Counted from the stretch's first letter, positions 1 to 5,985 are shown. The stretch is DNA of 8,237 nucleotides from JAOADN01 sp046155885 (GCA_046155885.1 JBJXFU010000129.1:1-8237), one strand, 5' to 3'. Numbers and translations: made by a program. The notes: generated from the letters alone by a model not told the origin.

Positions 1-1017
1 GGTCTGCAGCCCGCCGGTGGCCGCGAAGTAGGGGTTGTCGAGCGCCTGGCCGAGGGTAAGGATCGGCGCGGCCGGGACGCGGCCGGCGAAAAGCCGCATC
101 CATTCGGCGCTGGTCTTGTGGGACAGCCTTTCGTCGATGATCGCGACAAGCGGCTCGCGGTTCCTCCAGCGCGCCTCGGGCGTGGCGAAAAGCGGGTCCC
201 GGGCCATTTCCGGCCGGCCGATCACCGCGCACATCTCCTCCCAGAACTTCGGCAGGATGCACATCAGGAACATCCGCCCGTCCTTCGTCGGGAAGGCCTC
301 GCAGGGCACGATCGAGGGATGGCCCGAGCGGGGGCGGCGCCCGATCTCGTCGCCCTCGTTCAGATACCAGGCGCCGGGATAGGTGAGCTGGTGCATGGCG
401 ACATCGTAAAGCGTCACGTCCACGTCGCGGCCGCGACCCGTCTTCAGCGCGCCGACAAGCGCCGAGGCGAGGCCGACGGCGAGGCTGAGGCCGGTGAGGA
501 AATCCACCACCGGCAGGCCCATGCGGGCGGGGGCCGATCCGGGTTCGCCGGTGACCGACAGGAACCCGGCCTCGGCCTGGGCGAGGTAATCGTAGGCGGG
601 CCAGGCGGCGCGCTCGCCCACCCGGCCATAGCCCGAAAGGTGGCCGCAGACGAGGCGCGCGTTGACGCGGCCGAGTGCGTCGTAGGTGAGGCCGAGCTTG
701 CCCGGCTGGTCGCCGCGCAGGTTGTTCAGCACGATGTCGGCGGTGCCGGCGAGGCGGCGGAAGACCGCGCGGCCCTCGGCCGAGCGAAGGTCGAGGGCGA
801 GGGATTTCTTGCCGAGGTTCAGCGAGTGGTAGAACTGGCTGTCGCCGGGCCCGAGGAAATGCGGGCCGGTATGGCGCGAACTGTCGCCGGTGGCGGGGTC
901 CTCGATCTTGATCACCTCGGCGCCCATGTCGGAAAGGTGCATCGAGCAGAAGGGGCCCGCGCCGTATTGCTCGACGGCGAGGACGCGGATGCCGGTCAGG
1001 GGCGGCGGGTTGGTCAT
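1..1017 (-). CDS. CaiB/BaiF family (class III) CoA-transferase, C-terminus cut by window edge
   Basis: Enzymes of this family move coenzyme A between carboxylic acids in the cytoplasm through an aspartyl-CoA intermediate. The frame is open for 339 codons from the ATG at 1017 to base 1, so the C-terminus is missing; family members usually have about 380-400 residues. The N-terminal signature is clear: EQYGAGPF near residue 16 and DMGAEVIKIED at 30-40, followed by a GD..R motif. NLGKKSLALDL at 67-77 is also typical. The expected catalytic aspartate is D172 in GLPVVDFLTGL. The start is supported by GAAAGG at 1031-1026, 8 nt upstream, and by a promoter-like pair at 1075-1048. The gene follows gph on the same strand but 455 bp away, so it is probably transcribed separately. 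The family is certain; the acid substrate (formyl, succinyl, carnitine-like or other) cannot be told from what is visible. Confidence 0.93.
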   Translation of the reverse strand, partial: MTNPPPLTGIRVLAVEQYGAGPFCSMHLSDMGAEVIKIEDPATGDSSRHTGPHFLGPGDSQFYHSLNLGKKSLALDLRSAEGRAVFRRLAGTADIVLNNLRGDQPGKLGLTYDALGRVNARLVCGHLSGYGRVGERAAWPAYDYLAQAEAGFLSVTGEPGSAPARMGLPVVDFLTGLSLAVGLASALVGALKTGRGRDVDVTLYDVAMHQLTYPGAWYLNEGDEIGRRPRSGHPSIVPCEAFPTKDGRMFLMCILPKFWEEMCAVIGRPEMARDPLFATPEARWRNREPLVAIIDERLSHKTSAEWMRLFAGRVPAAPILTLGQALDNPYFAATGGLQT

Positions 1018-1047
1018 CGGGCGGGCCTTTCGGGAGCTGGCGGGGCC

Positions 1048-1075
1048 GCAATAGCCCGGATGCCGCCGGGGTCAA
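1048..1075 (-). promoter_or_regulatory. Candidate sigma-70-type promoter of the CoA-transferase gene
   Basis: Read on the minus strand, TTGACC (1075-1070) and TATTGC (1053-1048) are separated by 16 bp. Transcription would begin near 1041, leaving a leader of about 24 nt that contains the GAAAGG ribosome binding site before the ATG at 1017. The -35 matches the consensus in 5 of 6 positions and the -10 in 4 of 6 against TATAAT. This is a pattern match by eye in GC-rich DNA. Confidence 0.45.
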
Positions 1076-1287
1076 TGGGGGCTGTCGCTAACGGCGCGCG
1101 GCGGGGGCGGGGGCCATCCGGTTCAGCCTGACGGGCGTACCAGTCGGGCGGAGACGGGCGAGGCACTGCCCCGCCCCGCCCGCAGCAACCACGGCGCCGC
1201 CCGGCCGCGCACCCGATGCGACCCCGGCAGGCCAGCGTCTGACCGGGCTGGCGCAAAGCGCCTGCGCCCCTGGGTGATGAGCGCCCG

Positions 1288-1379
1288 GAAACGCGCCGGT
1301 GGCGCGTTTCAGCGAAGAACGCCGCGCCCGTGGCGCGGCAGGGTGGGCAGGCGCTGGCCGGGGGCGTTGGCCCCCGGCC
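1288..1379. repeat. Cluster of three consecutive GC-rich hairpins (REP-like)
   Basis: Three perfect inverted repeats follow one another. Hairpin 1 is GAAACGCGCC-GGT-GGCGCGTTTC (1288-1310, 10-bp stem). Hairpin 2 is GCCGCGCC-CGT-GGCGCGGC (1321-1339, 8-bp stem). Hairpin 3 has arms GGCCGGGGGC and GCCCCCGGCC around GTTG (1356-1379, 10-bp stem). No thymine tract follows any of them on either strand, so they are not textbook intrinsic terminators. They lie 94 bp or more beyond the gph stop codon, in the downstream direction of that gene, and could mark its 3' end or be a dispersed extragenic palindromic element. The stems are seen directly; the role is inferred. Confidence 0.7.
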
Positions 1380-1472
1380 GGGGGGCGGATTCGGTCCGCA
1401 TGCCCCAGGCGATGGCCCGGGCCAGGGAAAGCGGTGAAAGCCGGCGTTCGGCAAGAACCGGCCGCGCCCCCC

Positions 1473-2132
1473 TTACTTCACCGCCTCTCGCGCCAGCGCC
1501 GGCAGCGCGGCCCAGTCCGCGAAGGCGGCGCGGTGGGGAATGTCGGCGACCGCGCGCTTGCGGTAGCCGCCGGTGAACAGAAGGAAGGGCACCCCGGCGC
1601 GCGCCGCCGTTTCGCCGTCGACCTCGCTGTCGCCCACATAGACGGAAGGGCCCGCCCCCAGCGCCGCGAGGCAGGCGCGCAGGGGGGCGGGGTCGGGTTT
1701 TCTTTCGGGCAGGCTGTCGCCGCCGGTGACGCTGGCGAACAGCCCCTCCCAGCCGAAATGCCTCAGCGCGGCGCGGGTGGGCGCCATCGGCTTGTTGGTG
1801 CAAAGGCCCATCCGCCAGCCCCCGGCCGCGAGCGTCGCGAGCGCCCCGGGCACGCCGGGATAGGGCACGGTCAGCCGGATGATGTCGCCATAGGCGGCGA
1901 GGTAGGCGTCATGCAGCCGGCGGTGTGTCGCGGGGTCGGGCGGCAGGCCGGCGCGGGCCATCATCCGGTCGACGAAGACCGGCGTGCCGTGGCCGATGAA
2001 CCCCGTCACCTCGGCCAGCGTCACCGGCGCGAGGCCCTCGGCGGCCAGCACCTCGCTGGCGGCGCGGGCCAGGTCCGGCGCGCTGTCGATCAGCGTGCCG
2101 TCGAGGTCGAAGACGATGTTTCCGGCGGCCAT
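1473..2132 (-). CDS. gph: Phosphoglycolate phosphatase-type HAD hydrolase
   Basis: Predicted cytoplasmic, Mg2+-dependent phosphatase that dephosphorylates 2-phosphoglycolate to glycolate, clearing the by-product of Rubisco oxygenation or of DNA 3'-end repair. All four HAD motifs are present in the 219-residue protein. Motif I is FDLDGTLID with nucleophile D9 and acid/base D11. Motif II is LCTNKP with T112. Motif III is ERKPDP with K145. Motif IV is VGDSEVD with D168 and D172. The stretch from about residue 15 to 90 is the helical cap expected of this subfamily, and the length is normal. The ATG at 2132 has GAAAGG at 2144-2139 with a 6-nt spacer. The gene points away from the LacI-type gene, sharing a 102-bp divergent region. 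HAD phosphatases are hard to assign to substrate by sequence, so another small sugar phosphate or phosphonate-derived substrate remains possible. Confidence 0.88.
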   Translation of the reverse strand: MAAGNIVFDLDGTLIDSAPDLARAASEVLAAEGLAPVTLAEVTGFIGHGTPVFVDRMMARAGLPPDPATHRRLHDAYLAAYGDIIRLTVPYPGVPGALATLAAGGWRMGLCTNKPMAPTRAALRHFGWEGLFASVTGGDSLPERKPDPAPLRACLAALGAGPSVYVGDSEVDGETAARAGVPFLLFTGGYRKRAVADIPHRAAFADWAALPALAREAVK

Positions 2133-2194
2133 GCCCTGCCTTTCGCGCGGTCATCTTGGGATGTGCCGCCGGGCGGCGCGGGAGTCCAGCCTGA

Positions 2195-2224
2195 TTGACG
2201 TACGTCAGAGCCCTCGCCTAAGGT
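2195..2224 (+). promoter_or_regulatory. Candidate promoter of the LacI-family gene
   Basis: TTGACG at 2195-2200 resembles a -35 box. TAAGGT at 2219-2224 can serve as -10 with an 18-bp spacer (CTAAGG gives 17 bp). Transcription would start near 2231, only a few bases before the ATG at 2235, which bears on the choice of start codon. The -35 overlaps the palindrome at 2196-2207. The -10 is weak, so this remains a candidate. Confidence 0.4.
2196..2207. promoter_or_regulatory. Putative operator palindrome in the gph/lacI-type divergent region
   Basis: TGACGTACGTCA is a perfect 12-bp palindrome sitting on the likely -35 of the LacI-type gene. It shares the string TTGA(C/G)GTACGT with the palindrome in the transporter promoter at 5887-5900. 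That makes it a candidate autoregulatory site for the adjacent repressor. The symmetry centre differs by 2 bp between the two sites when they are aligned by sequence, so a common binder is plausible but not shown. Confidence 0.5.
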
Positions 2225-2234
2225 TCCGCCAAGG

Positions 2235-3278
2235 ATGAGCCCGCCCAGGATGATGAAGCCCACGGTCCATGACATCGCGCGCCGGGCGGGGGTGAGCCTT
2301 GCCACCGTGGACCGGGTGCTGAACGCCCGGCCCGGCGTCAGGGCGAAGACCGTGGCGCGGGTGCAGGCGGCGATCAGCGATCTGGGCTATGTGCGCGACC
2401 TGCAGGCGGCCAACCTGGCGCGCGGGCGGCAGTACCGCTTCGCCTTCGTCCTGCCCGAGGCGACAAGCTCGTTCCTTTCGGCGCTGCATGCCGAGGTGGC
2501 CGAGGCGGCGTTCCGCGCGCGGGCCGAGCGGGTGACGGTGGGAACCGTGGAAATCCCGGCCTTCGACCCGCACGCGGCGGCCCGCGCGGTCTCCGGGCTC
2601 AAGGACATCGACGGCGCGGCGATCCTGGCGCCCGACACGCCGCAGGTGCGCGACGCCGTGCGCCACCTTCGCGAACGCGGCGCGGTGGTGGTGACGCTGT
2701 TCTCGGACCTGTCGGACACCGGGCGCGACCACTTCGCGGGCATCGACAACCGCGCGGCCGGACGGACGGCCGGCGTGCTGATGGGCCGCTTCATCGGCCC
2801 GCGGGCCGGCAGCGTGGCGGTGATCGCCGGCTCGATGCTGGCGCGCGACCATCTGGAGCGGCGGCTGGGCTTCGACGAGGTGATGGGCGCGCGGTTCCCG
2901 GGTCTGCGCGTGCTGCCCTCGCTCGAGGCGCGCGACGATTCCGACACGCTCGCCGCGCTCTTCCCGCGCCTCGCCGGGACCTGGCCCGACATCGCGGGGG
3001 TCTATTGCATCGGGGCGGGGCATCGCGGCCTTCTGCGGGTGCTGGCCGAGACGCCGTGGCGCGAGCGTCCGGTGGTGATCGGGCACGAACTGTCGGACTC
3101 GCTCAGGCGCGGGCTCGACCAGGGGGCGATCGACGCGGTGATCAACCAGGATGTGGGCCATGTGGTGCGCTCGGCCCTGCGGGTGCTGCGGGCGCGGGCG
3201 GACGGGACCGGAATCGTCACCGCGCAAGAGCGGATCAGGATAGACATTTTCCTGAAGGAGAACCTTCAGTGGTCGTGA
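2235..3278 (+). CDS. LacI-family transcriptional regulator
   Basis: A DNA-binding repressor whose ligand is probably the transported sugar or a metabolite of it. The N-terminus holds the LacI helix-turn-helix (TVHDIARRAGVSLATVDRVLN, about residues 10-30), with LA at the two recognition positions that are YQ in LacI, and VDR in place of the more common VSR. A hinge-helix-like AANLARGR follows at 58-65. Residues 67-340 form a periplasmic-binding-protein fold, with DNRAAGR at 171-177 and INQD at 303-306, both typical of the family's sugar-binding domain. Length 347 is normal. The start is uncertain: in-frame ATGs lie at 2235, 2250 and 2253. The one at 2253 gives MKPTVHDIA, closest to the usual family N-terminus, and leaves room for a leader after the predicted promoter. 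The gene lies 19 bp upstream of the isomerase and probably shares its transcript. TACGTA palindromes upstream of this gene and of the transporter are its likely targets. Confidence 0.93.
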   Translation: MSPPRMMKPTVHDIARRAGVSLATVDRVLNARPGVRAKTVARVQAAISDLGYVRDLQAANLARGRQYRFAFVLPEATSSFLSALHAEVAEAAFRARAERVTVGTVEIPAFDPHAAARAVSGLKDIDGAAILAPDTPQVRDAVRHLRERGAVVVTLFSDLSDTGRDHFAGIDNRAAGRTAGVLMGRFIGPRAGSVAVIAGSMLARDHLERRLGFDEVMGARFPGLRVLPSLEARDDSDTLAALFPRLAGTWPDIAGVYCIGAGHRGLLRVLAETPWRERPVVIGHELSDSLRRGLDQGAIDAVINQDVGHVVRSALRVLRARADGTGIVTAQERIRIDIFLKENLQWS

Positions 3279-3297
3279 TGGAAACGGGAGGAAGGCG

Positions 3298-4350
3298 ATG
3301 AAGACGATCAAGGGACCGGCGCTGTTTCTGGCGCAGTTCGCAGGCGATGCGGCACCGTTCAATTCGTGGAAGGGGATCACCAGATGGGCGGCGGACTGCG
3401 GCTATGTCGGCGTGCAGATACCCACCTGGGACGGGCGGCTGTTCGATCTGAAAAAGGCGGCCGCGTCGAAGGACTACTGCGACGAGATCAAGGGCGTCGC
3501 GGCGGCCAACGGGGTGGCGGTGACCGAGCTTTCGACGCACCTGCAGGGCCAGCTTGTCGCGGTGCACCCGGTCTATGACGAAGGCTTCGACGGCTTCGCG
3601 CCCCCCGAGGTGCGAAAGAACCCCAAGGCCCGGCAGGCCTGGGCGGCCGATCAGGTGAAGATGGCGCTGACCGCCTCCAGGCACATGGGGCTGGCGGCCA
3701 GCGTCACCTTCTCGGGCGCGCTCGTCTGGCCCTTCCTCTATCCCTTCCCGCAGCGCCCCGCCGGGCTGGTCGAGACGGGTTTCGCGGAACTGGCCAGGCG
3801 CTGGAAGCCGATCCTCGACCATGCCGAAGACTGCGGCGTGGACCTCTGCTACGAAATCCACCCCAGCGAGGACCTGCATGACGGCGTGACCTTCGAGATG
3901 TTCCTCGATCACCTCAAGGGCCACAAGCGCGCCAACATGCTCTACGACCCCAGCCACTATCTGCTGCAACAGCTTGATTACCTTGACAATATCGACATCT
4001 ACCACGAACGCATCAAGATGTTCCACGTCAAGGACGCCGAATTCAACCCGACCGGGCGGCAGGGGGTTTACGGAGGCTACCAGTCCTGGGTCAACCGCGC
4101 CGGGCGCTTCCGCAGCCTCGGTGACGGGCAGATCGACTTCGGCGGGATATTCTCGAAGCTCACCCAGTACGGCTATGACGGCTGGGCGGTGGTGGAATGG
4201 GAATGCTGCCTGAAGCACCCCGAGGACGGGGCGCGGGAAGGCGCGGAGTTCGTGCGCCACCACATCATCCGGGTGACCGAGCGGGCCTTCGACGACTTCG
4301 CGGGCGGCGGCACGGACGAGGCGGCGAACCGGAAGATGCTCGGGCTGTGA
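3298..4350 (+). CDS. Sugar phosphate isomerase/epimerase-like TIM-barrel protein (AP_endonuc_2 fold)
   Basis: A predicted cytoplasmic, divalent-metal enzyme acting on sugars or keto-sugars. The 350-residue protein has the barrel pattern of the xylose isomerase-like/AP endonuclease 2 superfamily. Candidate metal ligands lie at the ends of successive strands: E186 (CYEIHP), D217 (YDPSH), H243 (FHVKD) and E300 (VVEWE). The same Glu-Asp-His-Glu order is known from keto-sugar epimerases such as E. coli YcjR and from inosose dehydratase. It is longer than the roughly 260-300 residues usual for these, with extra segments near 85-125 and 247-280. The ATG at 3298 has an excellent ribosome binding site, GGGAGGAAGG (3286-3294). 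It follows the repressor by 19 bp and is separated from the oxidoreductase by a hairpin. Pairing with a Gfo/Idh/MocA enzyme and a sugar ABC transporter suggests that it epimerises, isomerises or cleaves the oxidised sugar. An inosose-type role is an alternative; the exact reaction is unknown. Confidence 0.9.
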   Translation: MKTIKGPALFLAQFAGDAAPFNSWKGITRWAADCGYVGVQIPTWDGRLFDLKKAAASKDYCDEIKGVAAANGVAVTELSTHLQGQLVAVHPVYDEGFDGFAPPEVRKNPKARQAWAADQVKMALTASRHMGLAASVTFSGALVWPFLYPFPQRPAGLVETGFAELARRWKPILDHAEDCGVDLCYEIHPSEDLHDGVTFEMFLDHLKGHKRANMLYDPSHYLLQQLDYLDNIDIYHERIKMFHVKDAEFNPTGRQGVYGGYQSWVNRAGRFRSLGDGQIDFGGIFSKLTQYGYDGWAVVEWECCLKHPEDGAREGAEFVRHHIIRVTERAFDDFAGGGTDEAANRKMLGL

Positions 4351-4357
4351 GGCAAGG

Positions 4358-4382
4358 CCGGGAGGGCTGCCTGCCCTCCCGG
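4358..4382 (+). terminator. Terminator-like hairpin after the isomerase gene
   Basis: CCGGGAGGGC (4358-4367) and GCCCTCCCGG (4373-4382) form a perfect 10-bp stem with loop TGCCT, starting 8 nt after the isomerase stop codon. The sequence that follows is ACCCACCCGGGGATATTT, so there is only a short, displaced T-rich patch (4396-4400) rather than a U-tract directly after the stem. It could end the lacI-isomerase transcript partially or fully, or protect its 3' end. Confidence 0.6.
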
Positions 4383-4607
4383 ACCCACCCGGGGATATTT
4401 CTGGACCGAAAATGCAAGGGGCGCGCGCGACGAAGACCGGTTCGATCCGCTTCTCCGGACGGGCGGAAGGCCGGGGCGCGGCTTCCCCCGATGGGAGCGC
4501 CGGGGGCTTCGGGGCGCGGCGGGGCGGGTGGGAGAAAGCGGTCCGCGAGAGACGGGAAACGGCCCGACCGCGACGGATGGGCGGCGGCATAACGGGAGGG
4601 ATGACAG
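4383..4607. other. Intergenic spacer between isomerase and oxidoreductase genes
   Basis: After the hairpin comes GGGGATATTTCTGG (4391-4404), which resembles hairpin-associated intergenic motifs I associate with Rhodobacteraceae genomes (recollection, not checked). The rest is GC-rich with a weak inverted repeat (CCCCCG/CGGGGG near 4485-4506). The GGGAGG ribosome binding site of the next gene is at 4594-4599. I see no convincing -35/-10 pair and no TACGTA palindrome here, so it is unclear whether the oxidoreductase has its own promoter or relies on read-through. Confidence 0.5.
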
Positions 4608-5780
4608 ATGGTGGAAGGGCGCGCGGATATCGGCGGGCGGCGGCTGAGGCTGGGGATGGTGGGCGGCGGGCAGGGGGCCTTCATCGGCGCCGTGCACCGC
4701 ATCGCGGCCCGCATCGACGACCAGTTCGAACTGGTGGCGGGGGCGCTGAGCGCGACCCCGGAAAAGGCGCGCGCCTCGGGCGCCGACCTCGGGCTCGACC
4801 CGAAGCGCTGCTACGGGTCCTGGGAGGAAATGGCCAGGGCCGAGGCGCGGCGGAAGGACGGGGTCGACGCGGTGGCGATCGTCACCCCCAACCATGTCCA
4901 TGCCGGCCCGGCGATGGCGTTCCTCAAACGCGGCATCCATGTGATCTGCGACAAGCCGCTGACCGCGACCCTGCCCGAGGCGAAGAAGCTTGCCGCCGCA
5001 GCCGAGGCGTCGACGGCGCTGTTCATCCTGACCCACAACTACACCGGCTATCCGATGATCCGGCAGGCGCGCGAGATGGTGGCGGCGGGCGAATTGGGCG
5101 AGCTTCGGCTGGTCAATGTGGAATATGTGCAGGACTGGCTGACCGAGCCCATCGAGCAGACCGGTCAGAAGCAGGCCGACTGGCGGACCGACCCGGCGCG
5201 GTCTGGCGCGGGCGGCTCGACCGGGGATATCGGGACGCATGCCTTCAACCTGGCGGGCTTCGTCACCGGGCTGGAGCTGGAAAGCCTCTCGGCGGACCTG
5301 CAGAGCTTCGTGCCGGGGCGCCGGGTGGACGACAACGGCCATGTGATGATGCGCTTCAGGGGCGGCGCGCGGGGCATGCTCTGGTGCAGCCAGGTGGCGC
5401 CGGGCAACGAGAACGGCCTCAGGCTGCGGGTCTTCGGGACGAAGGGGGGCCTGAGCTGGGCGCAGGAGGATCCGAACTACCTCTGGCACGGGCCGCTCGG
5501 CCAGCCGAAGCGGCTGATCACCCGGGGCGGGGCGGGATCGGGGGCGGCGGCGGGGCGGGTGACGCGGGTGCCGCCGGGGCACCCGGAGGGCTATCTGGAG
5601 GGCTTCGCGACGATCTACGCCGAGGCGGCGCGGGCGATTCGCGCCCGTCAGGCGGGCCAGCCGTCGCCACAGGGAACGGTCTATCCGACGGTGCGGGACG
5701 GGGTCCTGGGCGTGGCCTTCGTCGACGCCTGCGTGCGGTCGTCGAAGCGGAACGCGGCCTGGGTGTCGCTGGCGCTGTGA
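4608..5780 (+). CDS. Gfo/Idh/MocA family NAD(P)-dependent oxidoreductase
   Basis: A predicted cytoplasmic dehydrogenase that oxidises or reduces a hydroxyl/keto group on a sugar or cyclitol with bound NAD(P). The N-terminal Rossmann fold starts after about 13 extra residues with LRLGMVGGGQGAFIG (glycine-rich loop at 16-27). TPNHVHAG lies at 93-100 and CDKPL at 114-118, where K116 is the lysine of the family's EKP motif (here DKP). The C-terminal domain carries GGSTGDIGTHAFN, with D207 and H211 in the positions of the catalytic Asp and His; the aspartate often found three residues after the histidine is N214 here. Length 390 is normal. GGGAGG at 4594-4599, 8 nt upstream, fixes the ATG at 4608. 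It lies between the TIM-barrel enzyme and the transporter, which fits oxidation of the imported sugar, possibly to a 3-keto product. Inositol dehydrogenase and trehalose/glucoside 3-dehydrogenase relatives share this architecture, so the substrate is open. Confidence 0.93.
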   Translation: MVEGRADIGGRRLRLGMVGGGQGAFIGAVHRIAARIDDQFELVAGALSATPEKARASGADLGLDPKRCYGSWEEMARAEARRKDGVDAVAIVTPNHVHAGPAMAFLKRGIHVICDKPLTATLPEAKKLAAAAEASTALFILTHNYTGYPMIRQAREMVAAGELGELRLVNVEYVQDWLTEPIEQTGQKQADWRTDPARSGAGGSTGDIGTHAFNLAGFVTGLELESLSADLQSFVPGRRVDDNGHVMMRFRGGARGMLWCSQVAPGNENGLRLRVFGTKGGLSWAQEDPNYLWHGPLGQPKRLITRGGAGSGAAAGRVTRVPPGHPEGYLEGFATIYAEAARAIRARQAGQPSPQGTVYPTVRDGVLGVAFVDACVRSSKRNAAWVSLAL

Positions 5781-5816
5781 CCGTGAAAGTTCCTTTTTTT
5801 ACAACACAATAAGACA

Positions 5817-5848
5817 CGTCTCCCGGCCCTCGCGAATGCCGGGAGACG
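5817..5848. terminator. Strong hairpin between oxidoreductase and transporter promoter
   Basis: CGTCTCCCGGC (5817-5827) pairs perfectly with GCCGGGAGACG (5838-5848), an 11-bp stem with a 10-nt loop. It lies 36 nt after the oxidoreductase stop codon. On the plus strand no T-tract follows. On the minus strand the stem would be followed by a T-rich stretch (10 T in 16 bases), so it looks better as a terminator for antisense or leftward transcription. It may still mark the 3' end of the oxidoreductase message. Just upstream is an AT-rich patch with seven consecutive T (5794-5800), without a stem before it. Confidence 0.6.
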
Positions 5849-5879
5849 CGCATACCGGCGGGGCTCGTGCGGAAGCGGC

Positions 5880-5908
5880 TTGATTTGAGGTACGTACCTC
5901 TGTAGGGT
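5880..5908 (+). promoter_or_regulatory. Promoter of the ABC transporter operon
   Basis: TTGATT (5880-5885) and TAGGGT (5903-5908) stand exactly 17 bp apart, an ideal sigma-70-type spacing. Transcription would start near 5915, giving a leader of about 70 nt before the binding-protein ATG. The spacer is almost filled by the palindrome GAGGTACGTACCTC, so a bound repressor would exclude RNA polymerase. It is identified by eye; the combination of spacing, location and operator makes it the best promoter call in the window. Confidence 0.6.
5887..5900. promoter_or_regulatory. Putative LacI-type operator in the transporter promoter
   Basis: GAGGTACGTACCTC is a perfect 14-bp palindrome with a central CG, the usual symmetry of LacI-family operators. 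It sits in the spacer of the transporter promoter, and a related TACGTA palindrome lies at the promoter of the LacI-type gene (2196-2207). It is most simply the site through which that repressor controls uptake; binding is inferred. Confidence 0.65.
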
Positions 5909-5985
5909 TCACCCATAACCTGACGGAACCGGAGACCGGCCGTCGGTTCGGGACGTGAAAGCCAAACCCAACGGGAGGATCTTCG

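Larger units (their letters stand above)
1018..1472. other. Long intergenic region without a recognisable gene
   Basis: These 455 bp separate two minus-strand genes. Open frames exist on both strands, but their translations are rich in Arg, Pro, Ala and Gly, show no domain I recognise, and continue into the reading frames of neighbouring genes, as expected from random GC-rich DNA. The stretch holds the CoA-transferase ribosome binding site and candidate promoter (1026-1075), a small hairpin (GGCGC-AAA-GCGCC, 1250-1262) and the cluster of three strong hairpins at 1288-1379. I see nothing convincing in 1080-1245. Confidence 0.7.

Noticed and set aside
118..1131. Long plus-strand open frame opposite the CoA-transferase
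   Set aside because: The minus-strand frame carries clear CaiB/BaiF motifs and a catalytic Asp. The plus-strand translation is low in motif content and is explained by high GC with few stop codons.
2133..2194. Search for a gph promoter on the minus strand in the divergent region
   Set aside because: I found no -35/-10 pair with acceptable spacing. The only structured element is a short GC stem near 2165-2180, so no promoter was called.
3252..3269. Small hairpin CTGAAGG-AGAA-CCTTCAG at the end of the LacI-type gene considered as a terminator
   Set aside because: It lies inside the coding sequence, has only a 7-bp stem without a T-tract, and the next gene starts 29 bp later with a strong ribosome binding site, so co-transcription is more likely.
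2205..3380. Minus-strand open frame of about 390 codons opposite the LacI-type gene
   Set aside because: Its translation is rich in Arg, His and Pro without a domain, while the plus strand encodes an intact LacI-family protein.
3298..5780. Annotation of the enzyme pair as myo-inositol catabolism (IolE/IolG)
   Set aside because: The folds match, but the TIM barrel is longer than IolE and no other iol gene is in the window. The motifs fit a general sugar or glycoside role equally well, so no iol symbols were given.
4412..5812. Plus-strand open frame of 466 codons overlapping the oxidoreductase in another frame
   Set aside because: It is a frame-shifted shadow of the Gfo/Idh/MocA gene, low in complexity (Gly, Arg, Ala), and lacks a ribosome binding site comparable to GGGAGG at 4594-4599.
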